DNA of 64,000 nt from an alpha proteobacterium SCGC AAA240-E13 (GTDB taxonomy: Bacteria; Pseudomonadota; Alphaproteobacteria; Pelagibacterales; Pelagibacteraceae), in contig AZHR01000003.1 in assembly GCA_000504625.1 (NCBI GenBank), positions 1-64,000 of the forward strand, read 5' to 3'. Below the pieces are notes generated by a model. It had not been told where the DNA came from. It searched no databases and saw nothing but the letters and a program-made list of their open reading frames with translations. How positions within the stretch are numbered: position 1 is the stretch's first letter; the number at the start of each line of letters is the position of its first letter. Made by a program: the position numbers and the translations under genes. Of this stretch, positions 32,446 through 41,712 are shown piece by piece.

Positions 32446-35217
32446 TCAATGTATTTCACCCCAATTATATCCTGAATTTACATGAACTTCTAGTGGAATT
32501 GAAAACATATGATATTCAGAATTTGAAATTGATGTCATTGCTTCTTTAATAGCTTTTTTAATATACGTTGCATCTTTTTCTAAACATTCAAATATAAGTT
32601 CATCATGAATTTGTAACAACATTTTCGTTTGCAACTTTTTATCATTTTCAATTAATTTATTTATCTTAATCATAGCTAGTCTAATAATGTCCGCAGCAGA
32701 ACCTTGGATTGGAGCATTAATTGCCGCTCTCTCTTGAAAGCTTCTAATACTAAAATTTTTATCATTAATGCCTCTGAGATGAATTCTTCTTCCAAAAATG
32801 TTACTGACATAACCTTGTTTCCTACAAATATCTATTGTTGAACTCATATAATCTTTTATTTCAGGAAAATTTTTAAAATAAGAATTTATAAAATCTAAAG
32901 CTTCCTGATTTGATACAGAAATTTGTTTAGCTAAACCATATTGAGTGATTCCGTAAATAATACCAAAATTAATTGTTTTAGCTTTTCTTCTAAGATCATC
33001 ATTAACTTTATTAATTGCTACATTAAAAACCTGACTTGCGGTCAAGCAATGAACATCTTCTTTGTTTTTAAAAGCTCTTTTTAGTTCTTTCACATCAGCT
33101 ATGTCAGCTAAAATTCTCATTTCTATTTGATTATAATCAGCAGAAATCAAAATATTTTTTTTATCAGCAATGAAGGCTTTTCTAATTTCTCTTCCTTCTT
33201 CTGATTTAATTGGAATATTTTGTAAATTTGGATCGCTTGAAGCTAATCTACCAGTATTTGTAGCTGCTAACAAAAAGGATGTATGTACTCTTTTTGTTTT
33301 TTTACTTATGTGATTTTGTAGAGCATCTGAATAAGTGTTTTTAAGCTTTGAAATTTGTCTCCATTTTAATATTAATTTAGGAAATTTGTGCTCTGTAAGA
33401 GCAAGATCTTCGAGTATATTCGCATTAGTAGCTAGACTCCCTTTTTTTGTTTTCTTCGATTTAGCAATTTTAAGTTCGTTATAAATTATTTCTCCAAGTT
33501 GTTTTGGTGAACCAATATTAAATTCTTTGCCAGCTATTGAATATATTTCTTTTTCTATTTTTCTTAATTTGCCTTCAAACTTCTTAGAAAGTCTTTTAAG
33601 ATATAAATCGTCAACCTTAATACCATTAAATTCTATTTTTGAAAGTAATTGTACCATTGGTTTTTCAAAAGACTCATAAACTTTATTTAATTTTTCTTGA
33701 TTAAGCCTTGATTTAAGATGATTATAAAGTCTTAATGTTACATCTGCGTCCTCTGCGGCATATTCCGTTGCTTGATCTATTTCAATATCAGAAAAATTTA
33801 ATTTATTTTTTCCTGTGCCAACTAATTCTTTATAAGAGATGGTTTTATGTTCTAAGTGAATTTCAGAAAGTGTATCTAGATTATGTCTATTACTACCAGC
33901 ATCTAGAGTATATGAAATTAACATCGTATCCTCGATGGGATTAATTTCAATTCCGTTTTGCTTAAGAACAGTAAAATCAAATTTAATATTTTGACCAACT
34001 TTTTTTATACTTTGATCTTCTAATATTGGTTTAATTTTTTCTAATACCAATTTTTTTTTTAAACTTTTAATATTTTTATGAGCTAATGGTATGTAACAAG
34101 CTTTGTTAGGTGCGTAGCTAAATGAAACGCCAATTAGATCGGCCTCTAGTGGATTTAAAGAAGATGTCTCGGTATCAACAGCAATAACTGATTGTTCGTT
34201 TAAAATTTTTAGCCATTTATCTAAACTTTTTTCGTTGATAATGCTTTTGTAAGCCTTTGTATTAATTTTAGATGATTGTGTTTTTGTAGTATTTAATTCG
34301 GATTTTTTTTTTCCTGTTTCACCATAAAAACTTATCGCTCTGCTTAATAATTTATTAAATTCCATCTTTCTTAAAAAATCATAAAGTTTTTCTTTTTGAA
34401 CTTCTTTTAAAAGAAAACTACTTAGTTTGTTTTTTACTGGAACATCGTCTTTAAGGGTAACCAATTGTCTGCTTAAAAGAGCTTTATCTTTATTTGCCAA
34501 TAAAGTTTCTCTTCTTTTATTTTGAGGAATCTCATCAGCTTTTTTTAATAAAACATCTAAAGTTTTGTACTTATTAATAAGTTCAGATGCTGTTTTTATA
34601 CCTATGCCTGGAACACCCGGTATATTATCTGAAGAATCTCCAGCTAATGACTGTACATCTATAACTTGATTAGGTTTTACTCCAAATTTTTCAACAACCT
34701 CTTTCTCTCCTAAAACTTTACTTTTCATTGGATCGTAAAGTCTGACCTTGTCGGAAACTAATTGCATTAAATCTTTATCTGATGAAATAACCGTAACTTT
34801 AGCACCTACTTTAATAATTTGCTTTGTGTAAGTTGCTATTAGATCATCAGCTTCATAGTTAGATAATTCTATTGATGGTAAATTAAATGCTTCGACCGAC
34901 TTTCTAATATATTCAAACTGAGGAGCCAAATCTTCAGGCGCTTCACTTCTGTTAGCTTTATATGCGCTATAAATATCATTTCTAAAGTTTCTTCTTGTAG
35001 AATCGAAAATTACAGCAAAGTGTGTTGGTCTATGAATTGAGTCATCTGATCTTGAATCTTCTAATAACTTAAATAACATAGAACAAAATCCATTTACTGC
35101 TCCAGTAGGTAATCCATCACTTTTTCTAGATAAAGGAGGTAAAGCATAATAGGCTCTAAAAATATAGCCAGATCCATCGATCAAGTAAAAATGATCAGTT
35201 TTTTTTATTCCATTCAT
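32446..35217 (-). CDS. polA: DNA polymerase I
   Basis: A 923-residue full-length Pol I for Okazaki fragment maturation and repair. The 5' nuclease domain covers about residues 1-300 (FHYLIDGS-like start; SSDKDLMQLV; SLAGDSSDNIPGVPGIG). The 3'-5' exonuclease domain (about 320-510) retains its acidic residues in IAVDTETSSLNPLEAD and FDFTVL, so proofreading is probably active. The polymerase domain has SADYNQIEMRILADIA, RRKAKTINFGIIYGIT and LQIHDELIFE. Divergent from the ABC ATPase with 52 bp between. Confidence 0.96.
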   Translation of the reverse strand: MNGIKKTDHFYLIDGSGYIFRAYYALPPLSRKSDGLPTGAVNGFCSMLFKLLEDSRSDDSIHRPTHFAVIFDSTRRNFRNDIYSAYKANRSEAPEDLAPQFEYIRKSVEAFNLPSIELSNYEADDLIATYTKQIIKVGAKVTVISSDKDLMQLVSDKVRLYDPMKSKVLGEKEVVEKFGVKPNQVIDVQSLAGDSSDNIPGVPGIGIKTASELINKYKTLDVLLKKADEIPQNKRRETLLANKDKALLSRQLVTLKDDVPVKNKLSSFLLKEVQKEKLYDFLRKMEFNKLLSRAISFYGETGKKKSELNTTKTQSSKINTKAYKSIINEKSLDKWLKILNEQSVIAVDTETSSLNPLEADLIGVSFSYAPNKACYIPLAHKNIKSLKKKLVLEKIKPILEDQSIKKVGQNIKFDFTVLKQNGIEINPIEDTMLISYTLDAGSNRHNLDTLSEIHLEHKTISYKELVGTGKNKLNFSDIEIDQATEYAAEDADVTLRLYNHLKSRLNQEKLNKVYESFEKPMVQLLSKIEFNGIKVDDLYLKRLSKKFEGKLRKIEKEIYSIAGKEFNIGSPKQLGEIIYNELKIAKSKKTKKGSLATNANILEDLALTEHKFPKLILKWRQISKLKNTYSDALQNHISKKTKRVHTSFLLAATNTGRLASSDPNLQNIPIKSEEGREIRKAFIADKKNILISADYNQIEMRILADIADVKELKRAFKNKEDVHCLTASQVFNVAINKVNDDLRRKAKTINFGIIYGITQYGLAKQISVSNQEALDFINSYFKNFPEIKDYMSSTIDICRKQGYVSNIFGRRIHLRGINDKNFSIRSFQERAAINAPIQGSAADIIRLAMIKINKLIENDKKLQTKMLLQIHDELIFECLEKDATYIKKAIKEAMTSISNSEYHMFSIPLEVHVNSGYNWGEIH

Positions 35218-35269
35218 AAAATAATATTATCCTAAATTAAATAAGTGTTGTATTTGTTTTAAAATACCT

Positions 35270-36199
35270 ATGACAAAAAAAAATGCTGTTTCAGTAGATC
35301 GTTTAACAAAAATTTATACAAAAAAATCTACTGATTCGATTGTGGCTTTAAGTGAATTAAACTTAGAAGTGAAACAGGGAGAAATATTTGGACTTCTTGG
35401 ACCAAATGGCGCTGGTAAAACCACTTTCATAAATATTTTATCTGGTACGGTAATAAAAACAAAAGGCAATGTAAATGTATGGGGGTTTGATTTAGATAAA
35501 AATCCAAGACAAGTAAGAGCTTCCATTGGAATTGTTCCACAAGAAGTAAATCTTGATGCTTTCTTCAGTCCTAGAAAATTGCTTGAACTTCAGGCTGGTC
35601 TTTATGGTGTACCAAAAAAAAGTAGAATTACTGATACTATACTAAAAATGGTTTCTCTTGAGAAACAAGCCGAAAGCTATTCAAGAAGTTTATCGGGTGG
35701 AATGAAAAGGAGATTATTAATTGCTAAAGCAATGGTTCATCAACCTCCCATTTTGGTTTTAGATGAACCCACAGCAGGAGTTGATGTGGAGTTAAGACAA
35801 AATTTATGGGAAAATGTAAAAAATTTAAATAAACAGGGTGTTACTATTATTTTAACTACACATTATTTAATTGAAGCTCAAGAAATGAGCGACAGAATTG
35901 CAATCTTAAATAAAGGAAATCTAGTTGCGCTTGATACAACAAAAAATTTGCTTAATAAAATTGAAACAAAAAAAGTTATATTTAAAATTAACAAATCAAT
36001 TGATTTGTCAAAAAAAAAAATAAATGGTATTAATTTTTCATTAAAATCAAAAAATGAAATAATGATAACTTATGAAAGACACAATCACAAAATTGAAGAT
36101 ATAATTAGCATCATTAAAAATGAGGGAGTTGACATAATTGACATATCAACTGATGATGGCAATTTAGAAGATATTTTTATTAAATTAACAAAAAACTAA
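35270..36199 (+). CDS. ABC transporter ATP-binding protein (ABC-2 export type)
   Basis: A 309-residue ATPase. Walker A is FGLLGPNGAGKTTFINIL (about residues 41-58), signature LSGGMKRRLLIAKAM (about 143-157), Walker B PILVLDEPTAGVD (about 162-174), and H-loop TTHYLIEAQEMSDR. The C-terminal ~80 residues resemble the accessory domain of drug/polysaccharide-type ABC-2 ATPases. No ABC-2 permease gene is present on either side: upstream is polA, downstream a bioY pseudogene. The partner must be elsewhere or lost. Confidence 0.88.
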   Translation: MTKKNAVSVDRLTKIYTKKSTDSIVALSELNLEVKQGEIFGLLGPNGAGKTTFINILSGTVIKTKGNVNVWGFDLDKNPRQVRASIGIVPQEVNLDAFFSPRKLLELQAGLYGVPKKSRITDTILKMVSLEKQAESYSRSLSGGMKRRLLIAKAMVHQPPILVLDEPTAGVDVELRQNLWENVKNLNKQGVTIILTTHYLIEAQEMSDRIAILNKGNLVALDTTKNLLNKIETKKVIFKINKSIDLSKKKINGINFSLKSKNEIMITYERHNHKIEDIISIIKNEGVDIIDISTDDGNLEDIFIKLTKN

Positions 36200-36231
36200 A
36201 TTTTTTGTGGAATGATTGTAATAATTAATTA

Positions 36232-36791
<560 letters not shown>

Positions 36792-36799
<8 letters not shown>

Positions 36800-37349
36800 G
36801 AGATCTCTTAGATAATATTCTCTGAAGAGTTCTACGATGCATTTTAAGACGCCTAGCTGTTTCTGAAACATTCCTATTACACAACTCAAACACCCTATGA
36901 ATATGTTCCCATTTTACTCGATCAGCAGACATTGGATCTTCTGGGGGATGGGCTTTTTTACTTGGATCCGCTAAAAGAGCTGTTTCTACATCATCAGCAT
37001 CCGCTGGCTTAGCAAGATAATCGATTGCTCCAGCTTTTATTGCAGCCACCGCTGTTGGAATATTTCCATAACCTGTTAATACAATAATTCTACTTTCTTT
37101 TTTTGATTGCTGAATTTCCTTTACAACCTCAAGTCCACTACCATCACCCAATCTTAAATCAATCACTCCAAATGCTGGTTTTACTTCTTTGGCTTTCAAA
37201 ACTCCTGATTTTACACTTTCGGCTTGTGTTACTTTAAATCCTTTTTTGTCCATTGAACGAGCTAATCTATCTCTAAAAGGATTATCGTCGTCGACGATAA
37301 GAAGTGATTTGTCATAAAAATCGCTTATTTTTTTACTTATTTGGGTCAT
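36792..37349 (-). CDS. ActR/PrrA/RegA-type redox response regulator
   Basis: A 185-residue regulator of the RegA group. The receiver domain carries the acidic pair in LLIVDDDNPF and phospho-acceptor D64 in FGVIDLRLGDGSGLEVV. The linker has a proline-rich stretch (KKAHPPEDP), and the C-terminal Fis-type helix-turn-helix is NVSETARRLKMHRRTLQRIL. Family members control respiration, carbon and nitrogen metabolism in response to redox state, normally with a RegB kinase. No kinase is adjacent. Divergent from the polyamine operon across a 203-bp spacer. Confidence 0.9.
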
Positions 37350-37439
37350 TTAAGATATTTTTTAAACATGACTGCTTCAAACCATATATGGAAATTTTAT
37401 TAACCAATTCAAGACTGAAATTTTTTCTTTACATTAAGT

Positions 37440-37481
37440 GACTATTACTTTAATTGGAAAAAAGACTATTACTTTAATTGG
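37440..37481. repeat. Tandem direct repeat, 18-bp unit with 24-bp period, upstream of the polyamine operon
   Basis: GACTATTACTTTAATTGG occurs exactly twice, at 37440-37457 and 37464-37481, separated by AAAAAA. It sits in the 203-bp spacer between the divergent ActR-type regulator and the decarboxylase gene, about 70 bp before the latter's start. Perfect repeats of this length are otherwise absent from intergenic DNA here. It may be a pair of regulator-binding sites (period close to two helical turns plus a few bases) or a tandem duplication. The rest of the spacer shows no gene. Confidence 0.85.
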
Positions 37482-37552
37482 GAAACAAAAGGGAAAAATT
37501 TTTAAATATTTTTTTAGATACTTTAGTGTAACTTTTTTTAGGGACATATGAG

Positions 37553-38731
37553 ATGCAGAAATTTAAAAGCGTCGAAGAAATAGTTAGTAAACTAAAACCT
37601 GTAAGTCCAGTTTACTGTATTAGGCCAGACTCCATAAAGACAGCCTGTAATTGGTTTAATAAAAATTTCCCTGGACAAATACTTTACGCAGTTAAAACAA
37701 ATCCTCATGAAAGAATTATAAAAGAAATAAAAAATAGTGGAATTAATAGATTTGATATTGCCTCAATAGAAGAAATTAAAATTATTAAAAAAATTGCTCC
37801 TGATGCTGAGTGTTTTTATATGAATACTGTTAAAAATCGAGCACATATTAGTGAGGCATACTTTAAATATAATATAAAGAACTTTGCTTTAGATACAAAG
37901 GATGAATTATTAAAAATAATTGAAGCTACAAATAATTCACGAAATTTAAATTTATTTGTCAGAATTTCTATTTCAAATGAACATGCTGAGATTGATTTAT
38001 CAAAAAAGTTTGGTGCACTTAGTTCTGAAGCCTTAGGACTTTTAAGACTAACAAAAGCTCATTCTGCAAAAGTAGGATTAAGTTTTCACGTAGGATCTCA
38101 ATGTATGCATCCAATTTCTTATGCAAAAGGAATCAGAGAAATAGGAAAGATTATTAAGAAAACGGAAATAATTCCAGATTTTATAGATGTCGGAGGAGGT
38201 TTCCCAACTATTTACCCGGATTTAAGACCTCAATCATTAGATAATTATATATTTGAAATAAAAAAAGCTTTGTCTAATTTAAAATTAGAAAAGCAACCAA
38301 TATTGATGTGCGAACCTGGAAGAGCTTTAGTTGCAGAAAGCGGTTCTACAATAGTTAGAGTGGTTTTAAGAAAGAAACAAAAACTTTATATTAATGACGG
38401 AACATATGGAACTTTATTTGATGCTGGAACTCCAAATATTGTGTTTCCAAATAGAATGATTTCAAATGGAAGGATTGTTTCAAAAAAACTTACTGCATTT
38501 AATTTTTATGGTCCAACTTGTGATAGTATGGATTATATGAAAGGTCCCTTTATATTGCCAAATAATATTAAAGAAGGTGATTATATAGAATTAGGACAGC
38601 TTGGTGCTTATGGCATTACATTTAGAACAAAATTTAATGGATTTTTTTCTGATCAAATATTTGAAGTAGAAGATAGAACAATGATGTCAATGTATGAAAA
38701 AGAAGATGGTAAAAAATACCTTGTTGCCTAA
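37553..38731 (+). CDS. Ornithine/lysine decarboxylase (fold-type III, PLP)
   Basis: A 392-residue PLP decarboxylase of the eukaryotic-ODC/alphaproteobacterial L/ODC type. The PLP lysine is K48 in LYAVKTNP, followed by GINRFDIASIEEI. Phosphate-binding residues lie in HVGSQC and DVGGGFP, EPGRALVAESG is near residue 253, and the catalytic Cys is in FYGPTCDSMDYM (about 323). Expected product is putrescine and/or cadaverine. Its TAA overlaps the ATG of the next gene by one base, so translation is coupled to the deoxyhypusine synthase-like gene. Confidence 0.88.
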   Translation: MQKFKSVEEIVSKLKPVSPVYCIRPDSIKTACNWFNKNFPGQILYAVKTNPHERIIKEIKNSGINRFDIASIEEIKIIKKIAPDAECFYMNTVKNRAHISEAYFKYNIKNFALDTKDELLKIIEATNNSRNLNLFVRISISNEHAEIDLSKKFGALSSEALGLLRLTKAHSAKVGLSFHVGSQCMHPISYAKGIREIGKIIKKTEIIPDFIDVGGGFPTIYPDLRPQSLDNYIFEIKKALSNLKLEKQPILMCEPGRALVAESGSTIVRVVLRKKQKLYINDGTYGTLFDAGTPNIVFPNRMISNGRIVSKKLTAFNFYGPTCDSMDYMKGPFILPNNIKEGDYIELGQLGAYGITFRTKFNGFFSDQIFEVEDRTMMSMYEKEDGKKYLVA

Positions 38732-39774
38732 TGGTCAATTCAAAACCGGATATTGGTCACAATAAAAAAAGTTTCCTAAATAAACCCATTGAACATATAG
38801 ATATAACTTCTTTTGATTCCAGAAAAATCATTGACTCGATGAGCAAAATGTCTTTTGCTTCTAGAGACACGGCAAGAGCAGCTGAAATATACGGTGAAAT
38901 GCTTAAAGATAAAGAATGCTCAATTTTTTTAACGCTTGCAGGATCAACTTCGGCAGGAGGTTGTATGCAAATTTATTCAGATTTAATTAAGTTTAATATG
39001 ATTGATGCTGTAATCGCGACTGGAGCATCTATAATCGATATGGATTTTTTCGAGGCATTGGGTTTCAAGCATTACCAGGGTTCACAATTGCAAAATGATA
39101 ACCAACTAAGAGATAATTATATTGATAGAATTTATGATACTTATATCGATGAAGAACAACTACAAATTTGTGATAGGATCATTTGTAAAATTGCCGACAA
39201 TCTAGAGCCAAAAGCTTATACTTCTAGAGAATTTATTAAGGAAATAGGTAAATACTTGAAAGCAAATTCAAAAAAGAAAAATTCACTCATTGAGACTGCC
39301 TATAACAACAATGTTCCAGTTTTTTGTCCAGCTTTTACTGACTCGAGTGCAGGATTCGGATTAGTAATGCATCAGGAAAAAAACCCTAATAATCATTTGA
39401 CCATTGATTCAGTAAGAGAATTTAGAGAACTTACTGAAATAAAGATTAAATCAAAAGCATCAGGTATATTTATGATTGGAGGTGGTGTTCCAAAAAACTT
39501 TATTCAAGATACCGTTATTTGTGCTGAATTATTAGGTAAAAAAGTTGATATGCACAAGTATGCTATACAAATAACCGTTGCGGATGTAAGGGACGGTGCT
39601 TGTAGTAGTTCAACTCTTAAAGAAGCAAGTTCTTGGGGTAAAGTTGATATATCTAAAGAACAAATGGTTTTCGCAGAAGCTACAAGTATTTTACCTCTAA
39701 TTGCAAGTGATGCATATCATCGAGGTTATTGGAAGCAAAGAGAAAGAAAAAATTTCTCAAAGTTATTTGGATAA
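38731..39774 (+). CDS. Deoxyhypusine synthase-like polyamine enzyme
   Basis: A 347-residue member of the deoxyhypusine synthase family. Bacteria lack the eIF5A substrate, so bacterial members act on small amines, for example making homospermidine or bis-guanidino analogues. NAD-binding and active-site features are visible: LAGSTSAGGCMQIYSDLI, ATGASIIDMDFFEALG, and the loop EASSWGKVDI, whose Lys corresponds to the covalent-intermediate lysine of deoxyhypusine synthase. It sits between a decarboxylase (1-bp overlap) and a ureohydrolase (3-bp gap). Exact substrate not determinable from sequence. Confidence 0.85.
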   Translation: MVNSKPDIGHNKKSFLNKPIEHIDITSFDSRKIIDSMSKMSFASRDTARAAEIYGEMLKDKECSIFLTLAGSTSAGGCMQIYSDLIKFNMIDAVIATGASIIDMDFFEALGFKHYQGSQLQNDNQLRDNYIDRIYDTYIDEEQLQICDRIICKIADNLEPKAYTSREFIKEIGKYLKANSKKKNSLIETAYNNNVPVFCPAFTDSSAGFGLVMHQEKNPNNHLTIDSVREFRELTEIKIKSKASGIFMIGGGVPKNFIQDTVICAELLGKKVDMHKYAIQITVADVRDGACSSSTLKEASSWGKVDISKEQMVFAEATSILPLIASDAYHRGYWKQRERKNFSKLFG

Positions 39775-39777
39775 AAG

Positions 39778-40656
39778 TTGAAATATTTATCAAACAAAAA
39801 AGGTTTTTTAGGTACTGACAATAAGTTTAATGGCAAAGCAAAAGTCGTGGTTGTACCTTTTGGTTTAGAAAAAACCGTAAGCTATGGTTTGGGAACAAAA
39901 AATGGACCAAAAGAAATAATAAAAGCCTCTCATCAAGTAGAATTATTTGATGAAGATTTAAACTGTGAACCTTATAAAAAAATTGGAATCAAAACCATTA
40001 AACCATTTCCTATAAAAAAAAATATTAAAGACGCCATAAATCAAATTGCTAAAATAAATGATAGCCTACTAAAACAAAAACTGTTTCCTCTAGTATTGGG
40101 TGGAGAACACACCATTACACCAGGCTGCATAATTCCTTTTGTTCAAAAATATAAAAATGTTTGTTTACTACATTTTGATGCCCATGCTGATTTAAGAGAA
40201 AGTTACAATAAAAATAAATTTTCGCATGCTTCGGCAATCAGAAGATGTCTAGATTACAAAAATGTAAACGTAATATCTTTTGGAATTAGAAATATTTCTG
40301 CTGGAGAAATTTCTTATTTAAAAAAAAATAAAAAAAGAATTAAAATTTTCTGGGCAAAAGATAAAGATAAATGGAATTTAAATTTATTTAAAAAATTAAT
40401 TAAAAACAAGACGGTATATTTAACATTTGATGTTGATGGTTTTGATTCGAGTGTTATGGCAGCTACCGGAACTCCTGAGCCAGGCGGTTTATTTTGGGAC
40501 GAAACGATAAAAATAATTAAAATCGCAGCAAAAAATTCTAGAATAGTTGGGGCCGACATAAATGAGCTTGCACCCATAAGAGGTCTTAATATTTATAATT
40601 TTTTAGCTGCTAAACTTGTTTATAAAATCCTTGCTTATAGATTTATTAAAAATTAA
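39778..40656 (+). CDS. Ureohydrolase, agmatinase/SpeB-like
   Basis: A 292-residue arginase/agmatinase-family hydrolase. The di-manganese ligands are intact: GGEHTIT (His), LLHFDAHADLRESY (D-x-H-x-D) and LTFDVDGFDSSVM (D-x-D), followed by GTPEPGG. A TTG start follows the previous stop by 3 bp; MKYLSNKKGFLG fits family N-termini. Agmatinase-like rather than arginase-like features and the operon suggest it removes urea from a guanidino amine. Third gene of the polyamine operon. Its end overlaps the convergent gene by 4 bp. Confidence 0.87.
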   Translation: MKYLSNKKGFLGTDNKFNGKAKVVVVPFGLEKTVSYGLGTKNGPKEIIKASHQVELFDEDLNCEPYKKIGIKTIKPFPIKKNIKDAINQIAKINDSLLKQKLFPLVLGGEHTITPGCIIPFVQKYKNVCLLHFDAHADLRESYNKNKFSHASAIRRCLDYKNVNVISFGIRNISAGEISYLKKNKKRIKIFWAKDKDKWNLNLFKKLIKNKTVYLTFDVDGFDSSVMAATGTPEPGGLFWDETIKIIKIAAKNSRIVGADINELAPIRGLNIYNFLAAKLVYKILAYRFIKN

Positions 40657-41228
40657 TTTGGAAATGTTCTTTTAGGAGATGAAAATTCCATAATCGAAGG
40701 CATCAATATTCTAAATGGTATTAACATTACTAATGCAACAAAAATTTTAACAAACAAATCACCTAAGGATAAACTGAGCCAATTTATTCCTGTTCCATAA
40801 AAAGAAATTAAAAAAAATATAAATGTATCAATTGTTGAACCTACTAAAGATGAAGTCAGAGGAGCAATAAACCATTTTTTTTGCCTAAGTTTATCAAAAA
40901 TTTGCACATCAATAAGCTGCGCAGTTATAAAAGCTGTTCCAGATCCAATTGCAATTCTAATTGAAATAAAATTTGAAAAATTGGTAGAAAAATAAAGTGT
41001 TAAAAATACACCTAGTAAAAACCCAAAATAAACAATTTTTTTTGCAACCAATTTACCGTATTTTCTGTTGGTTAGATCGGTAATTAAAAAAGCAACTGGA
41101 TAACTAAATGCCCCATAAGTTAATATTTCCTCTAAACCGTAATATTTCACAGGAAATTGAACTAAATAATTAGAAGCTAAAACTATAGCTCCCATAAAAA
41201 AAGATAACGTTAAGAACATTCTGTTCAT
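40653..41228 (-). CDS. Queuosine precursor transporter (YhhQ/VUT family)
   Basis: A 191-residue inner-membrane protein with about six helices. The VUT/YhhQ signatures are visible: YPVAFLITDLTNRKYGKLVAKK (split: YPVAFLITDLTN and RKYGKLVAKK, about residues 44-66), IRIAIGSGTAFITAQLIDV (about 91-110) and SSLVGSTIDTFIFF (about 125-138). The family imports queuine precursor bases for tRNA modification. Start could be M1 or M4. It is immediately downstream of rpmB (12 bp). Confidence 0.83.
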   Translation of the reverse strand: MNRMFLTLSFFMGAIVLASNYLVQFPVKYYGLEEILTYGAFSYPVAFLITDLTNRKYGKLVAKKIVYFGFLLGVFLTLYFSTNFSNFISIRIAIGSGTAFITAQLIDVQIFDKLRQKKWFIAPLTSSLVGSTIDTFIFFLISFYGTGINWLSLSLGDLFVKIFVALVMLIPFRILMPSIMEFSSPKRTFPN

Positions 41229-41240
41229 TTGTAATCTTTA

Positions 41241-41519
41241 TTAATTTGTTTCTAATAATAATTTTTTTATTTTTTTCGCTTTCGGGGAAAGATTAACAAA
41301 TTTTACATTTCTTAAGAAGGAATCTATACCACCTTTTTTATCCACAGATCTTAAAGCCGAGTTTGTTACATTTAGTTTAATAGTTTTTTTTAACTTGTTA
41401 CTCACAAAAGTAACTTTTTTCAAATTAGGAAAAAATTTTCTTTTAACCTTATTGTTGGCATGACTCACCTTGTGACCTTTTAAAGGAGATTTTCCTGTTA
41501 ATTCACATCTTCTTGACAT
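41241..41519 (-). CDS. rpmB: Ribosomal protein bL28
   Basis: A 92-residue bL28. The family N-terminus MSRRCELTGKSPLKGHKVSH fixes the start at 41519, although the frame stays open to 41672. The core NNKVKRKFFPNLKKVTF and C-terminal VTNSALRSVDKKGGIDSFL are typical. The zinc-binding Cys pairs of some L28 proteins are absent, leaving a single Cys. A good promoter lies about 25-50 bp upstream. Confidence 0.95.
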   Translation of the reverse strand: MSRRCELTGKSPLKGHKVSHANNKVKRKFFPNLKKVTFVSNKLKKTIKLNVTNSALRSVDKKGGIDSFLRNVKFVNLSPKAKKIKKLLLETN

Positions 41520-41540
41520 AACTTTATTCTTTTGAATGAC

Positions 41541-41569
41541 GGTATAAATGCTGTTCTTATTAACGTCAA
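41541..41569 (-). promoter_or_regulatory. Putative sigma-70 promoter of rpmB
   Basis: On the minus strand, TTGACG (complement of 41564-41569) and TATACC (complement of 41541-41546) are separated by 17 bases, placing a start site about 15 bases before the rpmB ATG. The remaining ~140 bp up to ccdA contains no recognisable gene. Confidence 0.5.
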
Positions 41570-41712
41570 GTTTATATATTAATATTGACATAAATACTTT
41601 ACAGGAATAACTATCAAAAAATAAAAATGTAATGGAATTTTTGGCAATTATTCTCAGAAGAACTATAAACAACGATAGAAAAAATCTTTATTAATTATTA
41701 ATAAGTAGCTAA

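Noticed and set aside
41520..41672. 51-residue upstream extension of rpmB
   Set aside because: The L28 N-terminus is at MSRRCELTGK; the extension covers a good promoter and has no protein-family support.
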